DNA from: Mucilaginibacter myungsuensis
GTDB lineage: Bacteria; Bacteroidota; Bacteroidia; Sphingobacteriales; Sphingobacteriaceae
Direction of reading: 5' to 3'
DNA: 64,000 bases
Assembly: GCF_015222005.1 (NCBI RefSeq)
Contig: NZ_JADFFL010000002.1
Span: 744,001-808,000 of the forward strand
Shown here piece by piece: positions 8,309 through 18,100 of the stretch. The translations under genes and the position numbers were made by a program. Each line of letters starts with the position of its first letter. The first letter of the stretch is position 1. Under the pieces are notes generated by a model. That model had not been told where the DNA came from. It saw nothing but the letters and a program-made list of their open reading frames with translations, and did no database searches.

Positions 8309-10243
8309 ATGGAGTTAGATGGTAAAGTGCCTGCGGGCCCGTTAGCTAACAAATGGAGCAAGTACAAATTCGACCTTAAACTGGTTAACCCTGCCAATAA
8401 ACGTAAGTACGATATTATTGTGGTAGGTACCGGTCTGGCTGGTGCATCTGCTGCGGCATCGCTTGCCGAGTTGGGTTACAACGTTAAAGCGTTCTGCTTT
8501 CAGGATAGCCCCCGCCGTGCGCACTCGATCGCGGCACAGGGTGGTATCAACGCTGCTAAGAACTATCAAAATGATGGTGACAGCGTGTTCCGCTTATTTT
8601 ACGATACGATTAAAGGTGGTGACTACCGTGCCCGTGAAGGTAACGTGTACCGCCTTGCCGAGGTTTCGGTAAATATTATTGACCAGTGTGTGGCACAAGG
8701 TGTCCCTTTTGCCCGCGAGTACGGCGGTCTGTTGGATAACCGTTCATTCGGTGGTTCGCAGGTATCACGTACGTTCTACGCCCGTGGCCAAACAGGACAG
8801 CAATTGTTATTAGGTGCTTATTCTGCACTTAACCGTCAGATCAATGCCGGTAAGGTAAAAATGTACACCCGTACCGAAATGTTGGACGTGGTAGTTGTTG
8901 ATGGACATGCCAAAGGTATCGTTACCCGTAACATGATCAACGGTCAGATAGATACGCATTCAGGTCACGCTGTATTGTTGTGTACCGGTGGTTACGGTAA
9001 CGTGTTCTACCTGTCAACCAACGCTATCGGATCTAACGTAACAGCTGCATGGCGTGCGCACAAACGTGGTGCGTTCTTCGCTAACCCATGCTATACACAG
9101 ATCCACCCTACCTGTATCCCGGTAACCGGTGATCACCAGTCTAAGCTGACCCTGATGTCGGAATCGTTACGTAACGACGGACGTGTTTGGGCACCTAAGA
9201 CCGTGGAGATCGCACAAAAATTGCAAAAGAAAGAGATCACTGCCGACCAGGTTAAAGAGGACGACCGCGATTACTTCCTGGAGCGTAAATACCCTGCCTT
9301 CGGTAACCTTGTACCGCGCGATGTAGCTTCACGTAACGCTAAGGAGATGGCTGATGAGGGTAAAGGTGTAGGTGCATCGGGCTTAGCTGTTTACCTTGAT
9401 TTTGCCGATGCGATCAAACGTTTGGGCGAGGACACAGTAAGGGCTAAATACGGTAACCTGTTCGATATGTACATCCAGATCACCGACGAGAACCCATATA
9501 AACAACCAATGCGTATCTATCCTGCGGTTCACTATACTATGGGTGGCCTTTGGGTTGATTATAACCTGCAAACATCTGTTCCGGGCTTATTTGCTTTGGG
9601 CGAGTGTAATTTTAGCGATCACGGCGCTAACCGCTTAGGTGCGTCTGCTTTGATGCAAGGCTTGTCTGACGGTTACTTTGTGATCCCATTCACTTTAGGT
9701 GATTACCTGGCTAAACAAGGCCCTAAAAAGGTTGACGAGAACCATCCCGCTTTTGCGCAAACCAAACAGGATGTGATCGACCATGTAAATAAACTGATCA
9801 GCTTAAAAGGTACAAAGACCACCAACGAATACCACCGCGACCTTGGTCACATTATGTGGGAATACTGCGGCATGGCCCGTACCGAAGAAGGTTTGATCAA
9901 AGCCAAAAAGATGATCCAGGAATTGAAAGTGGACTTCTGGAAGAACGCGATCATCGTAGGTAAGAACGAAGAAGTGAACGCCTCATTAGAGCGTGGCGGT
10001 CGTGTGGCCGACTTTATCGAGCTTGGCGAACTGATGGTAGACGACGCTTTAATGCGCCGCGAATCATGTGGTGGCCACTTCCGCTTAGAATCGCAAACAG
10101 ACGACGGCGAAGCATTACGCGACGACGAGAACTTTGCCTTCGTAGCTGCCTGGGAATTCATGGGTGAAAACCAGCCTGAAAGATTGAACAAAGAAAAGTT
10201 AGAATTTGAGGCTGTACACTTGTCTCAACGTAATTACGCGTAA
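8309..10243 (+). CDS. sdhA: Succinate dehydrogenase / fumarate reductase flavoprotein subunit
   Basis: Catalytic FAD subunit of 644 residues, the usual length for the Bacteroidota form. It interconverts succinate and fumarate at the cytoplasmic membrane face. The dinucleotide-binding motif is [17 protein letters not shown]. The covalent-FAD histidine lies in [11 protein letters not shown]. The capping-domain and active-site regions include [21 protein letters not shown] and [11 protein letters not shown]; the FAD-closing segment is [21 protein letters not shown]. It sits between sdhC and sdhB. The downstream gap to sdhB is filled by a 7-bp-word inverted repeat beginning 3 bases after this stop codon. 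Confidence 0.97.
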   Translation: MELDGKVPAGPLANKWSKYKFDLKLVNPANKRKYDIIVVGTGLAGASAAASLAELGYNVKAFCFQDSPRRAHSIAAQGGINAAKNYQNDGDSVFRLFYDTIKGGDYRAREGNVYRLAEVSVNIIDQCVAQGVPFAREYGGLLDNRSFGGSQVSRTFYARGQTGQQLLLGAYSALNRQINAGKVKMYTRTEMLDVVVVDGHAKGIVTRNMINGQIDTHSGHAVLLCTGGYGNVFYLSTNAIGSNVTAAWRAHKRGAFFANPCYTQIHPTCIPVTGDHQSKLTLMSESLRNDGRVWAPKTVEIAQKLQKKEITADQVKEDDRDYFLERKYPAFGNLVPRDVASRNAKEMADEGKGVGASGLAVYLDFADAIKRLGEDTVRAKYGNLFDMYIQITDENPYKQPMRIYPAVHYTMGGLWVDYNLQTSVPGLFALGECNFSDHGANRLGASALMQGLSDGYFVIPFTLGDYLAKQGPKKVDENHPAFAQTKQDVIDHVNKLISLKGTKTTNEYHRDLGHIMWEYCGMARTEEGLIKAKKMIQELKVDFWKNAIIVGKNEEVNASLERGGRVADFIELGELMVDDALMRRESCGGHFRLESQTDDGEALRDDENFAFVAAWEFMGENQPERLNKEKLEFEAVHLSQRNYA

Positions 10244-10246
10244 GGG

Positions 10247-10363
10247 AGAGAATCAAGAGACAAGAATCAAGATTCAAGACCAAATAGTAAGGAATATTAA
10301 ATTAAAGGAAAGAATAAGCGGTTTGTAGTCAGTCTTGACTCTTGCATCTTGATTCTTGACTCT
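10247..10363 (+). repeat. Heptad-word inverted repeat A (sdhA-sdhB gap)
   Basis: The left arm (10247-10280) is tandem 7-mers of the form CAAGAnn (variable ends GA, AT, TT, CC). The right arm (10330-10363) is tandem nnTCTTG words, the reverse complement of the same pattern. About 50 bases of AT-rich loop separate the arms. The element occupies nearly the whole 139-bp space between sdhA and sdhB, so it is transcribed with the operon and could form a long hairpin in the mRNA. Confidence 0.85.
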
Positions 10364-10382
10364 AAATCAAAACTCAAACAAG

Positions 10383-11165
10383 ATGAGTGGAAATATGAAA
10401 CTGACGCTTAAAGTATGGCGTCAAAAAGATGCGAATAGCGCAGGTAAAATGGAAACCTATCCGGCCGATAATATCTCGCCTGATATGTCTTTCCTGGAGA
10501 TGCTTGACGTGGTGAACGAAAGCCTGATCCACAAAAACATCGAGCCGATCCATTTTGATCACGATTGCCGCGAAGGTATCTGTGGCATGTGTTCGTTATA
10601 CATTAACGGTCAGCCACACGGTCCAAAGCGTGCTATCACCACCTGTCAGCTGCACATGCGTAGCTTTAAGGATGGCGACACCATCACCATTGAGCCTTGG
10701 CGCGCTGCCGCTTTCCCCGTGATCAAAGACTTAGCGGTAGACCGCTCGGCATTTGATCGTATCCAACAAGCGGGTGGCTATATCTCGGTGAATACCGGTG
10801 CGGCGCAAGATGCTAATAACATCCTGATCCCTAAAGTGATCGCTGACGAAGCCTTTAACTCGGCTACCTGTATCGGTTGCGGCGCTTGCGTTGCTGCATG
10901 TAAAAATGCTTCGGCCATGTTGTTCGTATCGGCTAAGATCACTCAATTAGGTCTGTTACCACAAGGCCAGCCTGAGCGCTACCGCCGTGCACAAAGCATG
11001 GTAGCACAAATGGACGAAGAAGGTTTTGGTAACTGTACCAACACCGGCGCTTGCGAGGCAGAGTGCCCTAAAGAGATCAGCCTGACCAACATCTCCCGCA
11101 TGAACAACGATTTCCTAAGCGCGAAACTATTCCGCGAAGAAGAGATCGCGCATAGCGGAGAGTAA
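10383..11165 (+). CDS. sdhB: Succinate dehydrogenase iron-sulfur subunit
   Basis: Electron-transfer subunit of complex II, 260 residues. The plant-type ferredoxin domain holds the [2Fe-2S] ligands in [12 protein letters not shown] and TTCQLH. The C-terminal domain holds the [4Fe-4S] and [3Fe-4S] ligands in [11 protein letters not shown] and [16 protein letters not shown] at 10383 is preferred; a later ATG at 10395 is possible. It ends the sdhCAB operon and is followed by a strong bidirectional terminator shared with mqnD. Confidence 0.96.
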   Translation: MSGNMKLTLKVWRQKDANSAGKMETYPADNISPDMSFLEMLDVVNESLIHKNIEPIHFDHDCREGICGMCSLYINGQPHGPKRAITTCQLHMRSFKDGDTITIEPWRAAAFPVIKDLAVDRSAFDRIQQAGGYISVNTGAAQDANNILIPKVIADEAFNSATCIGCGACVAACKNASAMLFVSAKITQLGLLPQGQPERYRRAQSMVAQMDEEGFGNCTNTGACEAECPKEISLTNISRMNNDFLSAKLFREEEIAHSGE

Positions 11166-11221
11166 TTTCAGAGATGATCTTCGGTAGAGACACAATACCT
11201 CGTGTCTTCCGTATGATATTC

Positions 11222-11262
11222 AAACAAGTAAGGCGACCCCAAATGGATCGCCTTACTTGTTT
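11222..11262. terminator. Bidirectional terminator between sdhB and mqnD
   Basis: A perfect 15-bp stem, AAACAAGTAAGGCGA at 11222-11236 with its complement at 11248-11262, around an 11-nt loop. A- and T-rich ends serve both directions, as expected between convergent genes. A smaller AGACAC/GTGTCT hairpin lies just upstream, around 11190-11215. Confidence 0.85.
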
Positions 11263-11290
11263 ATAAGCATGCCCGTACAAACAAAGTCTA

Positions 11291-12133
11291 CTACGCCGTC
11301 AAAAAAATGTCCGCTTTTATCTCCGGAATGATCCCCTTCTCCAGCGCCGTATCGAACATCAGCTTGATCGCTTTACGCCCTTCTGCGCCCAGTTCTACCG
11401 AGTATTGGTTCACATAAAGGTCGATGTGTTTATACATTACTTCTTCGCTCATTTCCTGTGCGTGGCTGCGGATAAATTCCAGTCCCGATTTAGGGTTAGC
11501 GAACGCGAATTCTACCGACCGGCGTAACACGCGGTTAAGTTTATGGAGCACATCCTCGGGCAGGTTACGATTGGCTACGATACCCCCTAACGGGATAGCG
11601 CAACCGGTCTGCTTTTCCCAGTAGTCGCCAAGGTCGATCACTTTTTTTAGGCCCTTATCTAAGTATGTAAAACGGTTCTCGTGAATGATAAGGCCGATAT
11701 CAACACGTCCGTCTAATACAGCGTTCTCGATATCCGAGAAGACCAGTATCTCTTTATTAACTGCTTCAGGAAAGGCTAATCCTAACAGAAAATTAGCGGT
11801 GGTGTATTTACCGGGGATACCGATCTTAAAGTTAGGGTTAGCTTTCAGGTCATCTACGGAGATATCTTGTTTAGATATCAGCATCGGCCCAACACCAAAC
11901 CCTAACGCGCTGCCGCTATCTAATAATACATAACGTTCGGTCATGTAGGCATAAGCGTGATAGCTTAGTTTGGTCACATCCAGATCACCGCGAAAGGCTT
12001 TTTGGTTAAGCGTTTCTACGTCCTCATAAAACACCTCAAAGTCCAGCCCTTCGGTATCTATCTTATGATGGATCAGCGCGTCGAAAATAAAGGTATCGTT
12101 AGGGCAGGGAGAAAATCCGAGGGTAAGTTTCAT
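11291..12133 (-). CDS. mqnD: 1,4-dihydroxy-6-naphthoate synthase
   Basis: Menaquinone biosynthesis enzyme of the futalosine route. It converts cyclic dehypoxanthine futalosine to 1,4-dihydroxy-6-naphthoate. It has a periplasmic-binding-protein-like fold of 280 residues. Family markers are the N-terminus LTLGFSPCPNDTFIFDAL, the segment DVTKLSYHAYAYM, and GPMLIS. ATG at 12133 is chosen because it begins right at the conserved MKLTLGFSP; an ATG five codons upstream is also open. It lies 55 bases after mqnB on the same strand, which fits one operon. Menaquinone is the electron acceptor for the B-type succinate dehydrogenase encoded nearby. Confidence 0.95.
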   Translation of the reverse strand: MKLTLGFSPCPNDTFIFDALIHHKIDTEGLDFEVFYEDVETLNQKAFRGDLDVTKLSYHAYAYMTERYVLLDSGSALGFGVGPMLISKQDISVDDLKANPNFKIGIPGKYTTANFLLGLAFPEAVNKEILVFSDIENAVLDGRVDIGLIIHENRFTYLDKGLKKVIDLGDYWEKQTGCAIPLGGIVANRNLPEDVLHKLNRVLRRSVEFAFANPKSGLEFIRSHAQEMSEEVMYKHIDLYVNQYSVELGAEGRKAIKLMFDTALEKGIIPEIKADIFLTA

Positions 12134-12188
12134 AGGATGCGGGATCATATCTTATACGCTTCGCATCAACGGTAATGAAATTGAGCTG

Positions 12189-12866
12189 TTAACTCAGTTT
12201 TTGCAAAAGCGCGTCGGCAAATGTATTGAGATTTTTTACGGCTAAGCCTATCTGCCAGGCATCGCGGTTACGTTTTTCAACATAATTTGACACAGACCTG
12301 ATCTGTATGCAAGGCAGCCCAGCCAATTTACAAGCGTAAAAGAAAGCCGCTCCTTCCATGCTCTCTACCTGCGGGCGCAGGCGGTCTTTGATCTTGGATA
12401 TGCTGATGTCATTACCATGGACACAGTTGACCGTGATACCTGCAACCTGTTTAACCAGTAGCTTATTCTCTTCGGGCGGTATCGGACTAAGCAGGTTAGA
12501 TACGGTGGTAGACGCAGAATAAATATGGTCGCCCAGGCAAAGGTCTTTTATCGTCAAAAACTTTTCGCCATCCTCGGCACCTAATTCAGAGAAGGTATCA
12601 CTTGTGATCTCAACTACCTCGCCCAGATCCAGGCTGCGGTCAAAGCTGCCCGCTATGCCTAAGTTGATGGCAAGGTCATATTGATTTGTCGCTAAATGCC
12701 GCCCCAAAGAAAATGCCGTGGCCACCATGCCTACGCCGGTAATCAATAGATCCGTAGTCTGAAGGTCTAAGTTAGAAGAATTGCTTTCGACTTGAGACTT
12801 AAGACTTTCGACTGAAAAAAGCGGCTCTATCTCCTGCTGGGTGGCCGCAACTATTAGGATCTTCAT
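12189..12866 (-). CDS. mqnB: Futalosine hydrolase with an in-frame repeat insertion
   Basis: Nucleosidase that releases hypoxanthine from futalosine in menaquinone synthesis, 225 residues, of the MTA/SAH-nucleosidase fold. Recognisable segments are MKILIVAATQQEIEPLF, LITGVGMVATAFSLG, NLGIAGSF and VESMEGAAFFYACK. Residues ~18-37 (SVESLKSQVESNSSNLDLQT) have no counterpart in the family as I know it. They are encoded by a 7-bp-word inverted repeat like those found between genes here. The insertion lies in the loop before the second beta strand, where it is likely tolerated. Its end lies 55 bases before mqnD. It is divergent from queD. Confidence 0.92.
   Translation of the reverse strand: MKILIVAATQQEIEPLFSVESLKSQVESNSSNLDLQTTDLLITGVGMVATAFSLGRHLATNQYDLAINLGIAGSFDRSLDLGEVVEITSDTFSELGAEDGEKFLTIKDLCLGDHIYSASTTVSNLLSPIPPEENKLLVKQVAGITVNCVHGNDISISKIKDRLRPQVESMEGAAFFYACKLAGLPCIQIRSVSNYVEKRNRDAWQIGLAVKNLNTFADALLQKLS
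12756..12814. repeat. Heptad-word inverted repeat B inside mqnB
   Basis: On the plus strand the right arm (12784-12814) is tandem CTTnnGA words in perfect 7-bp register. The left arm (12756-12778) carries the complementary TCnnAAG-like words, with more decay. The loop is only about 5 nt. It lies in the coding sequence and keeps the mqnB frame, adding about 20 residues. Confidence 0.85.
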
Positions 12867-12920
12867 GATGGTGAAATGTGAATGCTAAATATAAAAACAA
12901 AAGGCACATTTTTGTTTTAG

Positions 12921-12928
12921 TATATTTG
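12921..12928 (+). promoter_or_regulatory. -7 box for queD
   Basis: TATATTTG is a perfect TAnnTTTG match, 18 bases before the preferred queD ATG. Transcription would begin near 12935, leaving a leader of about 10 nt. This excludes an upstream GTG at 12878 as the start. Confidence 0.65.
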
Positions 12929-12946
12929 CACCCAATTATTGCTATG

Positions 12947-13363
12947 ATGATATACGTAACGCGCCGGGAACATTTTAACGCCGCTCATCGCATGTACCGC
13001 GAGGAGTGGAGCGCCGAAAAAAATGCCGAAGTGTTTGGCAAATGTGCCAATCCTAACTGGCATGGGCATAACTATAACCTGTTCGTCACTATAAAAGGCG
13101 AAGTAACACATGCTACCGGCTACCTGCTGGATCTTAAGGACCTTAAGGTGATCATTAACGAGCATGTGATCGAAAAACTCGACCATAAGAACATCAATAT
13201 GGACGTGGACTTTATGCAAGGCAAAATGGCATCTACCGAGTTGCTTTGCATCGAGATATTTAACCAACTGAAAGGACCTATCGAGGCGCATGAGGGCGTG
13301 TTCCTGCACTCGGTACGTTTGCACGAAACCGAAAATAATTCTGCCGAGTACTTTGGCGAATAA
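12947..13363 (+). CDS. queD: 6-carboxytetrahydropterin synthase / PTPS-like protein
   Basis: Zinc enzyme of the 6-pyruvoyltetrahydropterin synthase family, 138 residues. Bacterial members usually convert dihydroneopterin triphosphate to 6-carboxytetrahydropterin for queuosine. Zinc ligands are His in EHFNAAHRM and the pair in HGHNY. The catalytic Cys lies in FGKCANPNWHGHNY, the Asp/His relay in KLDHKNIN, and the substrate-binding Glu in LHETENN. The start at 12947 follows from the promoter box. It lies 6 bases upstream of folE, whose product makes its substrate, so the two probably form one functional unit. Confidence 0.9.
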   Translation: MIYVTRREHFNAAHRMYREEWSAEKNAEVFGKCANPNWHGHNYNLFVTIKGEVTHATGYLLDLKDLKVIINEHVIEKLDHKNINMDVDFMQGKMASTELLCIEIFNQLKGPIEAHEGVFLHSVRLHETENNSAEYFGE

Positions 13364-13369
13364 TTAAAT

Positions 13370-14011
13370 ATGAGCAACCACTACATCACCGACGACGATG
13401 AGGCGGATGACCTGCCCGGCTACCAAAAGATAGACCGCTACGACCCGCAACTGATCGACAACCTGTCGGCACACTACAAAGACATTTTAACCCAACTGGG
13501 CGAGGACCCCGAACGCGAAGGTTTGCTAAAAACCCCCGAGCGTGTGGCCAAAGCCATGCTGTACCTTACCCATGGCTACAAGCTTGATGCGAAGGCGATC
13601 TTGACATCGGCCTTGTTTAAAGAGGACTACAGCCAAATGGTGATCGTGAAAGACATTGAGGTTTATTCGATGTGCGAACACCATATGTTGCCGTTCTTCG
13701 GTAAAGCGCACATCGCCTATATCCCTAACGGACATGTGGTCGGCCTGAGCAAGATCCCGCGCGTGGTAGATATTTACTCGCGTCGCTTACAAGTGCAGGA
13801 GCGTTTAACTAACGAGATTCGCGATTGCATCCAGGAAACCCTTAAGCCAATTGGCGTAGGCGTGGTAATGGAATGCCGTCACTTGTGCATGTGCATGCGC
13901 GGCGTACAAAAGCAAAACTCGGTAACCACTACATCAGCCTTCACCGGCGGATTTTTACAGGAAAAAACAAGGGCGGAGTTCTTGAACTTAATTTCTTCAA
14001 AATTAAGTTAA
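13370..14011 (+). CDS. folE: GTP cyclohydrolase I
   Basis: Converts GTP to 7,8-dihydroneopterin triphosphate, the entry point to folate and 7-deazaguanine pathways. The protein has 213 residues. The catalytic core is clear: the zinc ligands lie in MCEHHMLPF and in [10 protein letters not shown], with the substrate-binding segments GLSKIPR and [11 protein letters not shown] and the C-terminal TTSAFTGGF. The N-terminal ~25 residues are acidic and probably flexible. It follows queD by 6 bases. A 7-bp-word inverted repeat fills the gap from its stop codon to the fabD start. Confidence 0.96.
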   Translation: MSNHYITDDDEADDLPGYQKIDRYDPQLIDNLSAHYKDILTQLGEDPEREGLLKTPERVAKAMLYLTHGYKLDAKAILTSALFKEDYSQMVIVKDIEVYSMCEHHMLPFFGKAHIAYIPNGHVVGLSKIPRVVDIYSRRLQVQERLTNEIRDCIQETLKPIGVGVVMECRHLCMCMRGVQKQNSVTTTSAFTGGFLQEKTRAEFLNLISSKLS

Positions 14012-14136
14012 GTGACCGGTGATCGGTTAAACAGTGATCAGTTCTTAATGAAATGGTCTCGGGTCAACTGGTCACGTATTAACAGCACATCGACAATTAA
14101 ACATACGACCGGTCACTGATCACCGGTTAACTAATC
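14012..14136 (+). repeat. Heptad-word inverted repeat C (folE-fabD gap)
   Basis: The left arm (14012-14043) is made of (A/G)GTGAnC-like 7-mers with one 8-mer slip. The right arm (14107-14136) carries the complementary words, including GGTCACTGATCACCGGTTAA. A central segment (14056-14075) holds two more words of the same type. It begins directly after the folE stop codon and ends 12 bases before the fabD ATG. Confidence 0.8.
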
Positions 14137-14148
14137 AACCGACACAAA

Positions 14149-15036
14149 ATGAAATCATACATTTTCCCGGGCCAGGGCGCACAGTTTGTGGGCATGGGCA
14201 AGGACCTTTACGAGAAAAGCGAAACCGCTAAACAATTATTTGAGCAGGCTAACGAGATATTAGGTTTCCGCATTACGGATATCATGTTCGATGGTACCGA
14301 CGAGGAACTGAAACAGACTAACGTTACCCAGCCTGCCATCTTTTTACATTCGGTAATATTGGCTAAAGCTTTGGGCGATGATTTTCAGCCCGAAATGGCT
14401 GCCGGTCACTCCTTAGGCGAATTCTCTGCCTTGGTATCATGCGGTGCGATGAGTTTTGAGGACGGCCTGCGTTTAGTAGCGGCCCGTGCCAACGCCATGC
14501 AAAAAGCCTGCGAATTGCAACCATCAACCATGGCCGCGATCTTAGGTCTGGACGATTTTACGGTAGAGGATGTTTGCCAACGCGTGAGTGAGGTAGTTGT
14601 TCCGGCTAACTATAACTGCCCGGGCCAGTTGGTGATATCAGGCAGCATTGCCGGTGTTGATAAAGCTTGCGAGTTATTATTAGCTGCAGGTGCTAAACGC
14701 GCGTTGAAACTGAATGTCGGTGGTGCATTCCACTCGCCGTTGATGGAGTCGGCACGTGTGGAGTTAGAAGCAGCTATCGTAGCTACCGATACCAAAGCAC
14801 CTGTTTGCCCGGTTTACCAAAACATCGATGCTAAACCATATACCGATCCGGCGCAGATCAAACACAATCTGATCGCCCAATTGACCGGTGCCGTACGCTG
14901 GACACAAACCGTGCTGCACATGTTAGAGGATGGCGCAACATCTTTCACCGAGGTTGGCCCGGGTAATGTGTTACAAGGTTTGGTTAAAAAAGCCAACCGC
15001 AGTATACCGACCGAATCAGCTGCATTTGTCGAATAA
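14149..15036 (+). CDS. fabD: Malonyl-CoA:ACP transacylase
   Basis: Loads malonate from CoA onto acyl carrier protein for fatty-acid synthesis. It has 295 residues, the normal length. The glycine-rich start is YIFPGQGAQFVGMG. The nucleophile Ser lies in AGHSLGEFSALV, the substrate-binding Arg in LVAARANAMQ, and the catalytic His in GGAFHSPLM. It is followed by an intrinsic terminator 25 bases downstream. It lies downstream of queD-folE and could be co-transcribed through element C. Confidence 0.97.
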   Translation: MKSYIFPGQGAQFVGMGKDLYEKSETAKQLFEQANEILGFRITDIMFDGTDEELKQTNVTQPAIFLHSVILAKALGDDFQPEMAAGHSLGEFSALVSCGAMSFEDGLRLVAARANAMQKACELQPSTMAAILGLDDFTVEDVCQRVSEVVVPANYNCPGQLVISGSIAGVDKACELLLAAGAKRALKLNVGGAFHSPLMESARVELEAAIVATDTKAPVCPVYQNIDAKPYTDPAQIKHNLIAQLTGAVRWTQTVLHMLEDGATSFTEVGPGNVLQGLVKKANRSIPTESAAFVE

Positions 15037-15060
15037 ACACACAGATATTAAATAAAAATT

Positions 15061-15096
15061 AAAAAAGCCGCAAACTAAAGCGGCTTTTGTTTTTTA
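15061..15096 (+). terminator. Terminator after fabD
   Basis: The stem AAAAGCCGC (15063-15071) pairs with GCGGCTTTT (15080-15088) around an 8-nt loop, followed by GTTTTTT. This is a classic intrinsic terminator. Confidence 0.9.
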
Positions 15097-15131
15097 TGAT
15101 ATTTTTATAGCTGCATTTATCTGATAATAGT

Positions 15132-18100
15132 TTGACTACCCTTGCCAAGATCCGTTTACTGCTGGCCATTGTTTGCGCCACGTTTTTGCTAACGGCTATT
15201 ATCGTTAAAGAAACTTTTACCCCTAAGGTAAATCTGGAGCAGAGCGGTGGTATCATCGAGCGCAACCTCAATAAAAAAGAGGCTATCGTAAAAAAGCTCA
15301 TCGCCGATACGGCTGAGTTCAACAAGTTAAAAACCATATCGGCAAACCCTAAAACGGCTTACAGGTTCATCCAGCATTATACCAGCGATAACCGCATCTG
15401 GATATCCACCTTTGTAAACAATAGGGCCAAATTTTGGACCGGCGTAAAATTCTTCCCCGAAGATCCCGCACGGATAACCGACGGTGTGCATTTTTACCAA
15501 CGACCCAACGGCGCTTACGAGCTGATCAAGAAAAGCGACGGCGCTTTCTCGGTGATCTTTATCATCCCGGTAAAAAACATCTATCACTTTAACAATCGTT
15601 ATCTTAAAAACGGCTTCGATCAGCCGATCATGGATGACGACCATGTGGATATTGCCGATATTACCGACCGCACGGTTTACCACGTCCACTCGATAGACGA
15701 CCGCTACCTCTTCTCTATCAAACTAAAACCCGGCCACACCAACCACCGCTTCTACGAATTTGAGTTTATACTATGGCTGATGGGTATTTTGGCGCTTTGT
15801 ACGCTTATCCATAGTATCTGCAATTATATCGTAGGCAAGGGTTATCCATTGTTATCGTTCATGTTCATGGCGGCGTTCATCGCGGCGTCAAGGTACCTGA
15901 ATATCATGTATGATATTCCTGCTTTCTCAGAGATAGATCTGTTTAACCCGCGGTATTACTCGGCCAATTTTTGGTTCCCCTCGCTGGGGCATTTCTGTTT
16001 AAATATACTGTTCTCGTGCTGGCTGGCCGGCTTCATTTATCGTCACCGGCAACGCGTCATCAAAAAACAGGTCGAAGGTGCGGCGGCTTATGTGTTGGTC
16101 GGCTTCTTATCGGTGGTGCTTATTGGCCTGGCGGCACTATTGTTAAGTTTTTATTATGGGTTGATCGTACGGTCTATCATCAATTTTGATGTTACCAACG
16201 TATTCAATCTATCAGGCTATAGTTATATTGGGGTGCTAATGCTATGCTTCAGTTTCTTGCTATTCTTCCTGATATCCGACACCTTCCTCACCATCTCTAA
16301 AAAGATCATGATACCGGATAGGCACAAGGCCGGCATATTTGCGGCGGTGGTGTTGCTGGCTACTTCGGCAACGCTTGCCTATAAAGATCTTAGCGCTTTC
16401 TTTGTGCTGGCGGGCTTGTTCACGCTCATCAGGGCATACTCGGTCTGGTATGATGACGGTAAGTTGAGCGCCACCAGTTTCCTGTGCCTTATTACTGTTT
16501 GCGCGCTGATATCGTCAACCAAACTGAATCACTTTTTAGATATCAAACATGCCGAGACCCGCATTAAGCTGATCAAAAAACTGGAGGTTGCTAAAGACGA
16601 AAAGGCCGATACCGCCTTCTTTAAAATAGAACGGCAAATGGCCACCGATCCCGAACTGATCAAATACTTTGGTGATAAGGACCATAACGACGATTTCCTG
16701 CGCACCCACTTTCAAAAGAATTATTTTGACGGTTACCTGAACAAGTACGATGTAAAACTGCACATCTTTGATCCTGCCGGGGTATCCATCACCAACGATA
16801 AGACCTACCAACTAAGCTACTATAAAGACATGGTGGTGTTTGGTGCACTGACCAAAGTATCCGAAAATTTCTATCACGAGAATGACGGCTTCGGCTATCA
16901 AAAATACTTTGCCATTTTACCGATCAACACGCGCGATAGCAGTTTAGGTACGCTGGTAGTGACGCTGGTATCAAAACCATTAATGACAGGTAAGACCTTC
17001 CCCGAATTGTTAGTGGATGGCGAATCACGACCCGATGAGGCTTATCAGGATTACTCTTATGCTTTTTATTTTGATAATAAGTTGATGATCCAGGCCGGCA
17101 AGCTTACCTATAAACTTAACAATGCAGATTTTAAAGGAAAGGTAAAAGAATATGTAACGCAAATGTCGCCGGCCGTCAAGCCCAATATATTGGCACCGCT
17201 GGCCCGTACCCGCCACCTTATCTATCAGCCCGAAAAGCGGAAGATGATCGTTGTGAGTATTGAAGAAGACCCGATAGCCCGTTCGGTAACTTCGCTTACC
17301 TTCTTCTTTGTCTTTTTGCTGGCCTTTAGCTGGCTGGTGATCTTTTTTAGCTGGATCTGGTCGCGCATCAGGATATTCAACATCAAGAACAAGCGCATTA
17401 AATGGGGCTTTAAGCTAACGGTAGAGCGCGTGCTGTACCGCAGCCGCATCCAGTTCTCGGTGATATTTACAGTGGTGTTTACCCTGTTGATGGTGGGCGG
17501 TATCACCTTCCAATATATTACCACCCAATACCGCGAACAACAGGACGAAATGATCCGCGAAAAGATCAACCGCATTGGGGCTGTTTTTGAGGCCGGACTA
17601 AGTAAAGGGCAATTCTCGGCCAGCCACATGGGCGAGGTGAATTTTAATGAGTTTGCCGACACTTATCTGTCCGATCTGACGCTGTACAGCAAAGAGGGTA
17701 TAGAGATACTGACCACCCAGCCTAAGCTATACACTTACGGTTTGTTAGCCGAGCGGATGAACGGCAAGGCTTACATAGCCATGAATAGTGAGCAGCGATC
17801 GGAATTTGTGAACGACGAACGCCTTGGCGAACTTAAATACAAAGCCGCCTATGTGCCTATTGTTGACGAGCGCGACAATAAAGTTTATTACCTGCAACTG
17901 CCCTACTTTAGTAACGAGACGGATATTATTACCCGGATAGGATCATTGCTGAACACCATGATCAACATTTACGCGCTGGTGTTTATTGCGATAGGTTTGG
18001 TAGCGGTGGTGATCGCTCGGCAGATCACCTCGCCGTTGAATTTCATCCAGCAGAACTTTAGCCGTACCATTTACGGCGAAAAGAACGAACCGATAGTTTG

